DNA of 64,000 nt. Origin: CBDFLD01 sp965249005 (GTDB lineage Bacteria > Acidobacteriota > UBA6911). Where the stretch lies: positions 434,001 through 498,000 of the forward strand of contig CBDFLD010000021.1 in NCBI GenBank assembly GCA_965249005.1, written 5' to 3'. The notes beneath the pieces were generated by a model. The model was given only the letters and a program-made list of their open reading frames with translations, ran no database searches and was not told the origin of the DNA. Below are positions 45,516 to 54,581 of the stretch, piece by piece. Every line of letters begins with the position of its first letter. Position 1 is the first letter of the stretch. The translations under genes and the position numbers were made by a program.

Positions 45516-46292
45516 GTGCATGCAAGACTGAAGGACAAGGTGGCTCTGGTGACCGGGGCCGGTCAAGGAATCGGACAAGCCATTGCGCGCAAGCTCGCCG
45601 AGGAGGGCGCCGCGGTCCTGGTTGGTGACATCAATGCGGAAACGGGAGCGAACACAGCAGAGGAGCTCCGATCGAGCGGACACCGATCTCTGTTCGTTCC
45701 CACCGACATTACCAGGGAAAAGGATGTGCAAGCGGCTGTCGACAGTGCCGTCAAGAGCTTCCAGAGGCTCGACATCCTGGTCAACAATGCCGGCAAGAAC
45801 TTTTATTTCGATGCCAGCACGATGGCCGAGAGTGATTGGAACGAGGCGATGGACGTCGACCTGAAAGGCGCGTGGCTTTGTTGCAAGCACGCGCTTCCCG
45901 TCATGGTGGCTCAGGGTGGCGGCTCAATCGTCAACATCGCCAGCATCCATGCCAAGATGACCCTGCAGGGGATGTTCCCCTACGCGGCGGCAAAAGCCGC
46001 AATCGTCGGGATGAGTAGGAGCCTGGCGCTCGATTGGGGATTGAAGAACATTCGTGTGAATGCGATCTGTCCCGGGTGGGTTCGAACCCAGCTGGTCCAG
46101 GAATGGTTCGACATGCAACCGGACCCGCAGGGGGCAGAAGCCAAGGTGCTCGACGTCCATCCCTTGGGACGCATCGGCACTCCCGCTGAAATCGCGAACA
46201 TGGTGGCGTTTGTCGCCAGCGACGAGGCCAGCTTCTTGACCGGAGCCGAACTGTACATCGACGGGGGCCTGAGCGCCCGGTTTGCGACCTGA
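45516..46292 (+). CDS. Classical short-chain dehydrogenase/reductase
   Basis: A 258-residue classical SDR. The start is a GTG at 45516 with AAGGGGGG 5 bases upstream; the upstream frame overlaps the esterase. Motifs: ALVTGAGQGIGQAIARKLAE (cofactor loop), DILVNNAG, SIVNIASIHAKMTL with the catalytic Ser, and FPYAAAKAAIVGM (YxxxK). VGDIN at the end of the second strand suggests NAD(H) preference. The C-terminus EASFLTGAELYIDGG is standard. It probably oxidises or reduces a sugar or hydroxy-acid released by the neighbouring hydrolases. Confidence 0.9.
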   Translation: MHARLKDKVALVTGAGQGIGQAIARKLAEEGAAVLVGDINAETGANTAEELRSSGHRSLFVPTDITREKDVQAAVDSAVKSFQRLDILVNNAGKNFYFDASTMAESDWNEAMDVDLKGAWLCCKHALPVMVAQGGGSIVNIASIHAKMTLQGMFPYAAAKAAIVGMSRSLALDWGLKNIRVNAICPGWVRTQLVQEWFDMQPDPQGAEAKVLDVHPLGRIGTPAEIANMVAFVASDEASFLTGAELYIDGGLSARFAT

Positions 46293-46335
46293 CGCTCCGA
46301 GCGCGCGGCAGCACCACAAATCAGGAGACTCTGCG

Positions 46336-47943
46336 ATGATCAGCCAGATGAAGCTCCTCACGTTTCTCCTCATGGGTCCGAGTCTCTGCATCTTGTTTGT
46401 TCTCGTTGGCTGCGATCCGTCGACAGGTGCCGAGACCCAAAAAGATGCAAAGACTCGGCCCAATATCTTGCTTATCATGCCGGATGATATGGGATACACG
46501 GATCTGGGCGCCTTCGGGAGCGAGATCCGCACGCCCAATCTCGATGCGCTGGCACTGGGTGGGGTGCGGTTTACGAATTTTCATGCCGGCCCGGCCTGCG
46601 AGAGTAGCCGGGCGATGTTGCTGACCGGCACCTACAATCGAATCGTCGGTGTTGTCGACGATTCGAGGAATCCCGGGTCTTTGAATGCCAAGGCCCTGAC
46701 GCTGCCGCGACTACTTCAAGATGCCGGTTACCACACAGTCATGGCGGGCAAATGGCACATAGGTCGCGGCGAAGAGCAAAGCCCCGCCGCGCACGGATTC
46801 GAATCGTCCTTCGCTTTGATGAAAGGCGCGACCGGGCATTTTGCCGATCTAGGGCCGGCCGAGAACCCGCCCTTCGCAGCCGTCTACAGAGAGAATGGCA
46901 AGCTGGTCGCCTTACCGAAAGATTTCTATTCGACCCGCTTCTATGCGGACAAGATCATTGAATACCTGAAGGCTAACGAAGGGGACGGCGCGCCTTTCTT
47001 TGCTTGGTATACGCCCACGGTTCCTCACTGGCCGTTACAGGTGCCGGAGGCATACCTCGATCGCTACGCCGGCGCCTACGATTCTGGTTATGAAAATCTG
47101 ATCGAGGGACGGATTCAGCGCGCGGACAAGATGGGTGTGCTTCCCGACGGATTCAACTTGAAGAACTATCCTCGCAGTGGCCCGCTCTGGTCTGAGCTAT
47201 CGGAACAGGAGCGTCGTCTGCAGAGTCGCAGGATGGAGCTCTACGCAGCCATGATGGAGAACTTCGATTATCACGTCGGTCGGATCCTCGACTACCTCAA
47301 GGAATCGGATCAGTTCAAGAACACTCGCATCGTTTTCATTTCCGACAATGGCGGCGACGTCGCGAGACGAGACCACCTACCGTGGGTCCGGCAAAACATG
47401 GATAACAGTCTGGAGAATCTGGGTCGGAAGAATTCGTTCGTGGCCATCGGGGGATGGGGGGATGCCACGACGGCGCCTTTCAAGCGGAACAAGATGACGG
47501 CTTTCGAAGGAGGTATCCGCGTGTCGGCGTTTGCGTTTCACCCATCATTTGCAAACAAAGGTGGGACCAGCGATGAGTTTTTGACCATCATGGACGTTAT
47601 GCCCACGTTTCTTGATTTGGCGAGCGTCGTACACCCGGGGCACGCGTACAAAGGCCGCGAGGTGGCCGCCATGCGCGGAGGGTCTTTCTCGAGGCTACTG
47701 TTGGCGGGTGATGGGGCTCCAATTCACTCCGGTGACGAAGCCATTGGTTGGTCCAGCTTCGCGTTGATCAAGGGCGGGTGGAAGCTGGTTCGCCTGCGTA
47801 GCCGGGGTGCACAGTGGGAACTCTACCACCTTGCGAAGGACCCAAGCGAGACGACGGACCTGTCAAGGACGCACCCGAAGGTTTTTGCGGACCTCCTTTC
47901 GGAGTGGAACCGCTTCGCGGAGGAGACGGGTACCGATTACTAG
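46336..47943 (+). CDS. Lipoprotein sulfatase with unusual CESSR motif
   Basis: A 535-residue sulfatase of the arylsulfatase family. AGGAG lies 8 bases before the ATG. The export signal LLMGPSLCILFVLVGC ends in a lipobox Cys26. Metal-binding NILLIMPDDMGYTDLGAFGS and MAGKWHIGRGEEQ are standard, as are RIVFISDNGGD and MTAFEGGIRVSAFAF. The formylglycine region reads GPACESSRAMLLTGTYNR; Cys88 is followed by E-S-S-R92, so Ser stands where Pro or Ala is usual (CxPSR). Whether the Cys is still matured is uncertain. It follows the SDR gene by 43 bases and is probably cotranscribed. Confidence 0.88.
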   Translation: MISQMKLLTFLLMGPSLCILFVLVGCDPSTGAETQKDAKTRPNILLIMPDDMGYTDLGAFGSEIRTPNLDALALGGVRFTNFHAGPACESSRAMLLTGTYNRIVGVVDDSRNPGSLNAKALTLPRLLQDAGYHTVMAGKWHIGRGEEQSPAAHGFESSFALMKGATGHFADLGPAENPPFAAVYRENGKLVALPKDFYSTRFYADKIIEYLKANEGDGAPFFAWYTPTVPHWPLQVPEAYLDRYAGAYDSGYENLIEGRIQRADKMGVLPDGFNLKNYPRSGPLWSELSEQERRLQSRRMELYAAMMENFDYHVGRILDYLKESDQFKNTRIVFISDNGGDVARRDHLPWVRQNMDNSLENLGRKNSFVAIGGWGDATTAPFKRNKMTAFEGGIRVSAFAFHPSFANKGGTSDEFLTIMDVMPTFLDLASVVHPGHAYKGREVAAMRGGSFSRLLLAGDGAPIHSGDEAIGWSSFALIKGGWKLVRLRSRGAQWELYHLAKDPSETTDLSRTHPKVFADLLSEWNRFAEETGTDY

Positions 47944-47998
47944 CTCTTAAGCAACTGCTCGCGGATCTGCTGCTATGCGTGTAACTTAGCAAATCGTC

Positions 47999-48014
47999 AA
48001 AAACCACGGTTTTT
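47999..48014. terminator. Candidate AT-rich hairpin after the sulfatase gene
   Basis: AAAAACC and GGTTTTT flank a 2-base loop, ending in T5, 56 bases after the sulfatase stop. A second, GC-rich hairpin (GACTGGCGC/GCGCCAGTC, 48046-48066) follows. Either could stop transcription; neither is a textbook intrinsic terminator. Confidence 0.35.
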
Positions 48015-48157
48015 CACGGTGCGCTGCGCAGTTACGTTCCCAAGCGACTGGCGCGTTGCGCCAGTCAGCGCTGAAGACTGATCCCATTCTTGAACCTGGC
48101 CAAAGGTGACAGTAGCATTGGTCGCTGTAAACCGCGAATCTCGGAGGACCCGGACGC

Positions 48158-49540
48158 ATGAAAGTAAACTCCGTGCAACTCGCTTTGACATGCTTGCTGC
48201 TGGCTGTGGTTGCGCTTGGCCCGGCGGCCGTCAAGGCCAAGGATCAACCTAACTTCGTTATCATCTTCGCCGACGACATGGGGTACGGGGACCTTGGTTG
48301 CTATGGTCACCCGAGCATTCAGACCCCGCATCTCGATGCGATGGCCACGCGGGGAATGAAGTTCACCCAGTTCTACGTTGCTTCCTCTGTCTGTACCCCG
48401 AGCCGAGCCGGGCTCTTGACGGGCCGGCTACCCATTCGGAGTGGTCTGTCCAGGGTCTTGATTCCCAGCTCGACCGGCGGATTGCCGGCCGACGAGATCA
48501 CGCTGGCTGAAGCGCTGAAAGAGGTTGGCTATGCAACGGCCTGTATCGGCAAGTGGCACCTCGGCTGGCAGAAGCAATATCTGCCGGGCAGCCACGGCTT
48601 TGACCGTTATTTTGGGATTCCTTACTCGAACGACATGAGCCCCGCGATCCAGCCGGGAAACCCGGTCTTCAATGACGCGCCACCTCACCCGTTGATTCGC
48701 GACTTCACCGTGACCAATCCGGATCACGAGCCGGACCAGCGCTTGCTGACGAAGCAGTACACGGATGAGTCGCTTGAATTCATCAGGGAAAACGCCGGCA
48801 AGCGTCCATTCTTTCTTTATCTGGCACACACGATGCCGCACGTGCCTCTCTTTGCAAGTGCCGAGTTCGAAGGGCGCAGCAGGCGCGGGCTCTACGGCGA
48901 CACCATCGAGGAGATTGACTGGTCCGCCGGCCAGATCTTCACGGAACTCGAGCGCCAGGGCGTCGAAGACAATACGCTCGTGGTCTTCACGTCCGACAAC
49001 GGGCCCTGGTTGGCAAAGAAACTAGATGGAGGCTCCGCCGGTCCATTCTTCGAGGGTAAGGTGAGCACGTGGGAGGGCGGATACCGCGTCCCCGCGATCT
49101 TCACCTGGCCCGGTAAAATCAAGAGTGGTGTGACTACGGCGGCATTCGGCACAACAATGGATCTGTTTACAACCCTGATCAAGCTGGGAGCCGGATCGGT
49201 CCCGATGGCTCGCCCCATTGACGGGCAGGACCTTGCACCCGTGCTGCTGGACAACAAGCCCGGCCGCGAGCCCGAGATGTATTACTACTTCGGCACGGAC
49301 CTGTGGGCTGTTCGCAGAGGCCCCTGGAAAATTCATTTCAAGACCACCAACCCCTCGACGGTGCAAGTCTGGGGTGCATGGGAAGTCGAGGAGCACGACC
49401 CTGCATTGCTGTTTAACCTCGAAAATGACTTCGGGGAGCAGCACAACGTCGCCCGCGCGAACCCCGGCGTTGTGCAAGAACTGACCGCCCTGGCTCACAA
49501 TCATGTAGCCAGCGTCAAGCCCGGGGAGCCGCAGCGATGA
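48158..49540 (+). CDS. Secreted sulfatase
   Basis: A 460-residue sulfatase with a signal peptide (LALTCLLLAVVALGPAAVKA). NFVIIFADDMGYGDLGCYGH holds the metal Asp pair, and ASSVCTPSRAGLLTGRLP the canonical CTPSR formylglycine site (Cys79). IGKWHLGWQ, FFLYLAHTMPHVPLF, VFTSDNGPW and STWEGGYRVPAIFTWPG complete the family pattern. Length is normal. It resembles arylsulfatase A-like enzymes of glycan-degrading bacteria. Its stop overlaps the S9 peptidase start (ATGA), so the two are translationally coupled. Confidence 0.9.
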   Translation: MKVNSVQLALTCLLLAVVALGPAAVKAKDQPNFVIIFADDMGYGDLGCYGHPSIQTPHLDAMATRGMKFTQFYVASSVCTPSRAGLLTGRLPIRSGLSRVLIPSSTGGLPADEITLAEALKEVGYATACIGKWHLGWQKQYLPGSHGFDRYFGIPYSNDMSPAIQPGNPVFNDAPPHPLIRDFTVTNPDHEPDQRLLTKQYTDESLEFIRENAGKRPFFLYLAHTMPHVPLFASAEFEGRSRRGLYGDTIEEIDWSAGQIFTELERQGVEDNTLVVFTSDNGPWLAKKLDGGSAGPFFEGKVSTWEGGYRVPAIFTWPGKIKSGVTTAAFGTTMDLFTTLIKLGAGSVPMARPIDGQDLAPVLLDNKPGREPEMYYYFGTDLWAVRRGPWKIHFKTTNPSTVQVWGAWEVEEHDPALLFNLENDFGEQHNVARANPGVVQELTALAHNHVASVKPGEPQR

Positions 49541-51696
49541 CGGAATGTAACCTGTACCGAAAGCCCGGAAGGTCCAGAAGTGTGTGGGCCGCTGCAAGAG
49601 TTTTCGAGAGCGTTTTGTTCTCGCTCGCTCTTTTGTTCTCTCTCGATTTGGCTAGCGCCCAGGAATCGTCGGACACATTTCTTCCATGGCATGCGGTCAG
49701 TACCAGGACCGTGGTTTCGGTGAAGCTTTCGCCAACGGGCAGCCACGTCGCTTACGTCGTCGCAGTTCCGCGCAAGCCGCTGGTCGAGGATTCCGGTTCC
49801 TCCTGGACGGAGCTGCATGTCTTGCCTCTTGCGGACCCGGATGGCCAAAGCCTCCCCTACGTTGCGGGCAAGGTCAACGTTGCCGCGGTGGCCTGGACGC
49901 CTGGCGGCACGGAGATCACCTTTCTGGCCAAGCGCGAAGGAGACGATCACGGCTCGCTCTACTCGCTGCCGGTTGGCGGGGGGGAGGCGAGAAGGATCCT
50001 GGAGCACGAAACCAGTATCCGGAGCTACCAACTATCACCCGACGGCGAGAAAGTTGTTTTTCTTGCTCAGGAGAAGCGATCGTCCGAAAAGGAGGGGGTC
50101 GTCAAGAAGGGCTTCAACCAAAAAATCTTCGAGGAAGACAATCTCTATACTCGGCTCTTCCTCTTCGGGCTCGATGAAACGGACAACCCGGCAAAGCAAG
50201 TGGACATCGACGGGGAGATTCGGACTGCGCGGTTTACTCCAAGCGGCGATCGTCTCGTCATTACTTCGACCCCTACGCCTCTGGTGGACGACGGCTACGT
50301 TGCACAGACCCTTCGAGTGATCGATCTCGAGGGCAATGTGCTCACGATCGTGAAACGTGAAGGTAAACTCGGCAAGGTGTTGCCGTCGCCGGGGTCCGGC
50401 TGGCGCGCCCAGATTGCAATGATCGCCGCAACGGACAAGAACGATCCGGCGCAAGGACGGCTGATGATTGCCGGCGACGACGGAACTGTTACGAATCTAC
50501 TGCCCCGCCTCGAAGGTCACGTCCAGGATTTTGCATGGAAAGACGATAAAACTCTCGTCTACATTGCCGACGTTGACACAGAAACCCGGATTGGCACCGT
50601 GTCCGTCGATGGCGCCAATTCTGCGACGCTGGTTGAGGAGGGTAGAGCGATCTTTACCGCCATCCACGCTGCCGGGGAAGCGCCTCTCGCGCTGGTTGCC
50701 CAGGGTGCTCGTCATCCTGGAGAGTTTTACACCCTTGGTAGTGGCGGAAGTTTGGTGCGCCGGACTCACAGCAACGAGTGGCTTGACCAGATCCAACTGG
50801 CCAGACAGGAAGTGGTGCGCTACAAGGCGTCCGACGGACTCGACCTGGCCGGAGTCCTGATCTATCCGCTCGACTACCGGAAAGGCATCCGCTATCCGCT
50901 GGTCCTGGTCGCCCACGGCGGACCCGAGAGTCACTACCGCAATGGTTGGCTCAGCGACTACTCGCACTTCGGACAGACCGCTGCCGCGAGAGGCTTCGCT
51001 GTTTATTACCCGAACTACCGAGGCAGCACTGGCCGGGGCATCGTGTTCTCGAAGGTGTCGCAGGCGGATGCCGCGGGAAAGGAGTTCTCGGATCTCGTCG
51101 ATGCCGTCGATCATCTCATCCAGATTGGACTGGTCGACAAGGACCGGGTCGGTATCACCGGGGCTTCGTATGGTGGCTACGCCTCGGCCTGGGCAACGAC
51201 TTATTACTCTGACCGCTTCGCCGCCGCGATTCCGTTCGTCGGTATCAGCGACAACATCTCGAAGGTGGGAACGACCGACATTCCACGGGAAATGTACGAT
51301 GTGCATCACCGCAAGTGGCTCTGGGAGGACTGGCAGTATTTTGCCGAGCGTAGCCCGATCTACTACGTCAAGCGCAACCGAACGCCGACCTTGATTCTTC
51401 ATGGCGCCAACGATCCGAGGGTGCACCCCAGTCAATCGATGGAGCTCTACCGGCATCTCAAGGTCCTAAATCAAGCGCCGGTCCGTCTCGTCTTTTACCC
51501 TGGAGAAGGCCACGGCAACAGGAAGTCAGCGGCTCGCTTCGACTACCTGGTCCGGACGCTGCGCTGGATGGAACACTATCTCAAGGGTGACGGCGGCGCG
51601 CCTCCCGAGTACGAGATTGACTATGAGGCCTGGATCCCAGAAGGCGAGCTCCCAGAAAAAAAGGACGTGAAGTCGGAAGAGGACGAGTCCAAATGA
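49537..51696 (+). CDS. Secreted S9 family prolyl oligopeptidase
   Basis: A 719-residue S9 (acylaminoacyl-peptidase/DPP-like) protein. The signal peptide is FSLALLFSLDLASA. An N-terminal seven-bladed propeller is suggested by VSVKLSPTGSHVAYVVAVPR, SYQLSPDGEKVVFLAQ and similar repeats. The hydrolase domain has LVLVAHGGPESHYRNGWLSD, YYPNYRGSTGRG, VGITGASYGGYASAW (nucleophile Ser, nt about 51,161-51,180), LILHGANDPRVHPSQS (Asp) and VFYPGEGHGNRK (His). It would cleave short peptides outside the cytoplasm. Overlap with the sulfatase gene suggests coordinate synthesis. Confidence 0.9.
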   Translation: MTECNLYRKPGRSRSVWAAARVFESVLFSLALLFSLDLASAQESSDTFLPWHAVSTRTVVSVKLSPTGSHVAYVVAVPRKPLVEDSGSSWTELHVLPLADPDGQSLPYVAGKVNVAAVAWTPGGTEITFLAKREGDDHGSLYSLPVGGGEARRILEHETSIRSYQLSPDGEKVVFLAQEKRSSEKEGVVKKGFNQKIFEEDNLYTRLFLFGLDETDNPAKQVDIDGEIRTARFTPSGDRLVITSTPTPLVDDGYVAQTLRVIDLEGNVLTIVKREGKLGKVLPSPGSGWRAQIAMIAATDKNDPAQGRLMIAGDDGTVTNLLPRLEGHVQDFAWKDDKTLVYIADVDTETRIGTVSVDGANSATLVEEGRAIFTAIHAAGEAPLALVAQGARHPGEFYTLGSGGSLVRRTHSNEWLDQIQLARQEVVRYKASDGLDLAGVLIYPLDYRKGIRYPLVLVAHGGPESHYRNGWLSDYSHFGQTAAARGFAVYYPNYRGSTGRGIVFSKVSQADAAGKEFSDLVDAVDHLIQIGLVDKDRVGITGASYGGYASAWATTYYSDRFAAAIPFVGISDNISKVGTTDIPREMYDVHHRKWLWEDWQYFAERSPIYYVKRNRTPTLILHGANDPRVHPSQSMELYRHLKVLNQAPVRLVFYPGEGHGNRKSAARFDYLVRTLRWMEHYLKGDGGAPPEYEIDYEAWIPEGELPEKKDVKSEEDESK

Positions 51697-51766
51697 ACGC
51701 AGAGCTCGTCGAACAGTAGCTGGGCGAGTAAACCTACTTCAAAATTAAATTCTCTTGAATCTGAAT

Positions 51767-52156
51767 ATGGAAAGAAAAAATATCTCTACTGGAACCAAGT
51801 GGGAGGCGGTTGTTGGCTATTCTCGTGCAGTTAGAATCGGTCCTCATGTTCATGTTTCGGGCACCACTCCAACCGATCAAGACGGCAAGATCGTCGGAGT
51901 GGGTGATCTTTACGCGCAGGCAATTCAAACCCTCAAAAACATCGAGTCCGCCCTCAAAAGGTCGGGAGCAACTCTCACGGATGTTGTACGGACCCGCATC
52001 TATGTGAGGAACATCGCCGACTGGGAAACAGTTGGCAAAGCGCATGGCGAATTCTTCAGAGACATTCGTCCCGCAACGAGCATGGTGGAAGTCAGCGGTC
52101 TGATCTCTCCGGAGATTCTCGTGGAGATCGAAGCGGACGCTTATGTTGCTGAGTAG
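51767..52156 (+). CDS. RidA family (YjgF/UK114) protein
   Basis: A 129-residue protein from the ATG at 51767. SRAVRIGPHVHVSGTTPTDQ, GDLYAQAIQTLKNIESALKR, VVRTRIYVRNIADWETVGKA and RPATSMVEVSGLISPEILVE match RidA-superfamily proteins, which form trimers and hydrolyse reactive imines and enamines. The Arg of RPATSMVEV corresponds to the conserved substrate-binding Arg105 of RidA. A longer frame from a TTG at 51755 is possible. No clear Shine-Dalgarno is seen. Confidence 0.85.
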   Translation: MERKNISTGTKWEAVVGYSRAVRIGPHVHVSGTTPTDQDGKIVGVGDLYAQAIQTLKNIESALKRSGATLTDVVRTRIYVRNIADWETVGKAHGEFFRDIRPATSMVEVSGLISPEILVEIEADAYVAE

Positions 52157-52164
52157 TGGGTCCG

Positions 52165-53106
52165 CTACTTGCGGAACACGATGCTCCCGACAGACAGCTC
52201 GACGTCAAATGTCTTCACACCCGCCGCATTCGCCTTAAGTTTTCCGATTTCGAGCCCGGCGCAACCGATGTCGTAAAGCTCGCCCGACGCCAACTCTGTC
52301 TTGAATCCCAAGAAGGTGATGCTACCACTCAGCTTCTTATCTGCGCCGGTATTGCCCGTGTACACAAATACTTTGCACCAATCCATCCAAGCTTCGTGGT
52401 CTCTCATTGAAAGATTTAGCTTGAGATTGGAGGTCTCTGGTTTTCCTCGAGTTAAAAGGCTTTTCGATCGCGATGCCACGTTTGATTTGACGATGGGCAT
52501 GTTCCACGAAAATGATTCGATCTTTGTCACCCCTTTGCATGGTAACCGCGCGATTTCAACTCGAAAATTGTAGGCCACGAATGATTTGCTTTTGGTTGTA
52601 GCTGTAGATTCTACGGTTCCACTTCCTTTGCCATATTGGATCTGATCGGAATGGACGGTGACCGAAAGATAAGCGTTTTCCTTGCTGGAGGCATCCAACG
52701 TTGGAAAAGTCACATTCGTGATTGTCGCTTCGTTGCGTTGGCGGGTGGTGACTATATTGTCTCGGGTATCGAGGGCCAACAATTCCAAATTTCTGGGATC
52801 GGCTTCTTCTTTCAGCGTCTCTTTGATCCAATCATAAAAACCCGCTTTCAGGCCCAAATCGACTTCTAGCACGGTCGGCAACGTGGTAGCGGTACTCGTG
52901 TTTGTCTTCCTGACTGCCCTGACGGAACTCTGTGAGGTCTTGGCCGATGTAGTACCCCCGCTGACTGAATCGACGTTTCCGAGATACTTCCCGTCAAGTT
53001 TCAATCCAAAGCGACCGGTGGTGGAAGACTTTGACTTCTGTGCCTGGAGGTTTACACCAAAGCACAGAAAGCAAATAACAACCCATGACAAGACAGATGT
53101 TTTCAT
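52165..53106 (-). CDS. Secreted protein with tail-tube (gp19)-like halves
   Basis: A 313-residue protein with a signal peptide (SWVVICFLCFGVNLQAQ), AGGAGG 7 bases before the ATG. Two similar halves are apparent. The first has GRFGLKLDGKYLGNVDSVSG, YDWIKETL, RNEATITNVTFPTLDASSKE and AYLSVTVHSDQI; the second has FRVEIARLPCKGVTKIESFS, WMDWCKVFVYTG, GSITFLGFKTEL and KTFDVELSVGSIVF. The pattern (SVSGG, xDWIK, fPxLDA, SVTVxxDxI) is reminiscent of T4 gp19/Hcp-like tail-tube proteins. This reading is uncertain and unusual for an exported protein. The IS3-type element is inserted 66 bases upstream of its start codon. Confidence 0.55.
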   Translation of the reverse strand: MKTSVLSWVVICFLCFGVNLQAQKSKSSTTGRFGLKLDGKYLGNVDSVSGGTTSAKTSQSSVRAVRKTNTSTATTLPTVLEVDLGLKAGFYDWIKETLKEEADPRNLELLALDTRDNIVTTRQRNEATITNVTFPTLDASSKENAYLSVTVHSDQIQYGKGSGTVESTATTKSKSFVAYNFRVEIARLPCKGVTKIESFSWNMPIVKSNVASRSKSLLTRGKPETSNLKLNLSMRDHEAWMDWCKVFVYTGNTGADKKLSGSITFLGFKTELASGELYDIGCAGLEIGKLKANAAGVKTFDVELSVGSIVFRK

Positions 53107-53157
53107 CAGCGCCCTCCTGGCCATTGAGTGAGTGACCGCAAAAAGGCAAGTTGAACG

Positions 53158-53172
53158 CGAATAGTCTGACTG
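53158..53172. repeat. Direct repeat flanking the IS3-type element (left)
   Basis: GCGAATAGTCTGACT occurs here and again at 54582-54596, directly at the other side of the element. It is 15 bases, much longer than the 3-5 base duplication typical of IS3 elements. Confidence 0.75.
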
Positions 53173-53215
53173 AGTCGGACCCAGTTTTCTTGGACACAGA
53201 ATAAGAGATAATGAG

Positions 53216-53650
53216 ATGTCCAAGGAGGTGGAAATGGTTCGAACGAAGAGGGTGAAGTGGAAGGCGACGGCAGGAACGGAGGGAGCCCGTAGGGCGACTG
53301 GAGTTCGGGCCGTCGGCGCCGCGCCCGGGGCGAGGCCTCTGGAGCCGGGGCAGCGTTGGAGCGGAGGACGAAAGCGGGACGTGGTGCTGCGACTGCTGCG
53401 GGGCGAATCTCTGGATGCGCTGTCGCGTGAGGTGGGCGTGGAAATCTACCGGCTGGAGGAGTGGCGGGAGCGGGCCTTGGCCGGGCTCGAGCTCGGCTTG
53501 AAGAATCACCAGGGCGAGCCGTTGGCGGAGGCGCTCGACGCTGCGAAGCGTCACATCGGGGAGCTGTCCATGGAAATCGAGCTGCTGCGCAATCGCGCCC
53601 GGGCGGCGGAGAAGCGCCTCCCTTTGGCGATGAGGAGGTCGCGACGATGA
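53216..53650 (+). CDS. IS3-type transposase OrfA
   Basis: A 144-residue basic protein with a helix-turn-helix region RDVVLRLLRGESLDALSREV, followed by GVEIYRLEEWRERALAGLEL and a coiled-coil-like AKRHIGELSMEIELLRNRAR. This is the DNA-binding OrfA type. It ends in ATGA, overlapping the start of OrfB, so OrfB is probably made by coupling rather than by frameshift. Confidence 0.8.
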   Translation: MSKEVEMVRTKRVKWKATAGTEGARRATGVRAVGAAPGARPLEPGQRWSGGRKRDVVLRLLRGESLDALSREVGVEIYRLEEWRERALAGLELGLKNHQGEPLAEALDAAKRHIGELSMEIELLRNRARAAEKRLPLAMRRSRR

Positions 53651-54546
53651 GCGAGACGATCTCCGAAGCCACGGGTCAACGTTACGGGATCCAGCGCGTG
53701 TGTCAGGCCTGGGAGCGCTCGCGCTCGGCGCTCTACGCCCGGCGGACAAGCGAGCAGAAGCGGCAGGAGGGCGAGGAACCCACTCGGCGGGGTCCCCAGC
53801 CCAAGGTGTCGGACGAGAAGCTTTTGGAGGCGATCCAGGCCGATCTGGAGCGCTCACCGTTCCAGGGCGAGGGTCATCGTAAGGTCCACGCGCGGCTTCG
53901 GATCTTGGACGGGATCCGGGTTGCGCGCAAGCGGGTGCTGCGGGTCATGCGAGAGCATGAGTTGCTCTCACCACACCGCGGACGCCAGGGTGGAACGAAG
54001 GCACACGATGGGAAGATCGTCACCCTGGCGCCGAACGTGATGTGGGGGACCGACGGAGTGCGGGTGTTCACGCTCGATGACGGGTGGGTCTGGATTTTCG
54101 CGGCGGTGGAGCACTGGAACGCGGAGTGTGTGGGGTGGCACGTGTGCAAGGTCGGTAGCCGCTTCGCGGCGTTGGAGCCGATCTCGCAGGGTCTGCTGCG
54201 CCTCTATGGTTCCATTGACTCCGACGTTGCCCGGGGGCTGGCGCTCCGGATGGACCACGGCTCCCAGTACCTGTCGGATCACTTCCTCAACCAGATCCGG
54301 TGCTGGGGCATCCGTCCCAGCTTCGGTTTTGTCGAGGAACCGGAAACGAACGGAGTTGCGGAGCGGTGGAATCGCACGCTCAAGGACCAAGCGATCCACG
54401 GGAGAATCTTCCAGAACCTCCAGAAGGTGCGTGCCGCCGTGGCCGAGTTCGTGGAGTTGTACAACAAGACCTGGCGTCTCGAGAAGATCGATTATCAAAC
54501 ACCGATCGAGGCACGCGAGGCGCACAAGCTACGCCAGGCGGCGTAG
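53647..54546 (+). CDS. IS3-type transposase OrfB (DDE integrase core)
   Basis: A 299-residue catalytic protein. The DDE triad is visible as MWGTDGVR (first Asp), LALRMDHGSQY (second Asp) and FGFVEEPETNGVAERWNRTL (Glu). An N-terminal HTH_21-like region contains ALYARRTSEQK and KLLEAIQADLERSPFQGEGHRKVH. All motifs look intact, so the element may be active. The start ATG overlaps the OrfA stop. Confidence 0.88.
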   Translation: MSETISEATGQRYGIQRVCQAWERSRSALYARRTSEQKRQEGEEPTRRGPQPKVSDEKLLEAIQADLERSPFQGEGHRKVHARLRILDGIRVARKRVLRVMREHELLSPHRGRQGGTKAHDGKIVTLAPNVMWGTDGVRVFTLDDGWVWIFAAVEHWNAECVGWHVCKVGSRFAALEPISQGLLRLYGSIDSDVARGLALRMDHGSQYLSDHFLNQIRCWGIRPSFGFVEEPETNGVAERWNRTLKDQAIHGRIFQNLQKVRAAVAEFVELYNKTWRLEKIDYQTPIEAREAHKLRQAA

Positions 54547-54581
54547 CTCAAACTTGTGTCCAAGGAACCGGGTGCGCTACA

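Larger units (their letters stand above)
53173..54581 (+). mobile_element. IS3-type insertion sequence (two-ORF)
   Basis: An element of about 1.4 kb with imperfect terminal inverted repeats: left TGAGTCGG then CTTGGACACAG, right (reverse complement) TGTAGCGC then CTTGGACACAAG; the shared core is ACCC and TTGGACACA. It encodes two overlapping ORFs with a DDE transposase. It is bounded by 15-base direct repeats, of which the right one sits in the palindrome AATAGTCTGACTATT. Family assigned from the transposase; the long flanking repeat is atypical. Confidence 0.85.

Noticed and set aside
46080..46095. GGTTCGAACCC resembling a tRNA T-arm
   Set aside because: It lies inside the SDR gene; no acceptor stem or anticodon arm is found around it.
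48046..48066. Hairpin GACTGGCGC/GCGCCAGTC as a riboswitch or small RNA
   Set aside because: A single simple stem-loop without further conserved structure; best left as a possible terminator or spacer hairpin.
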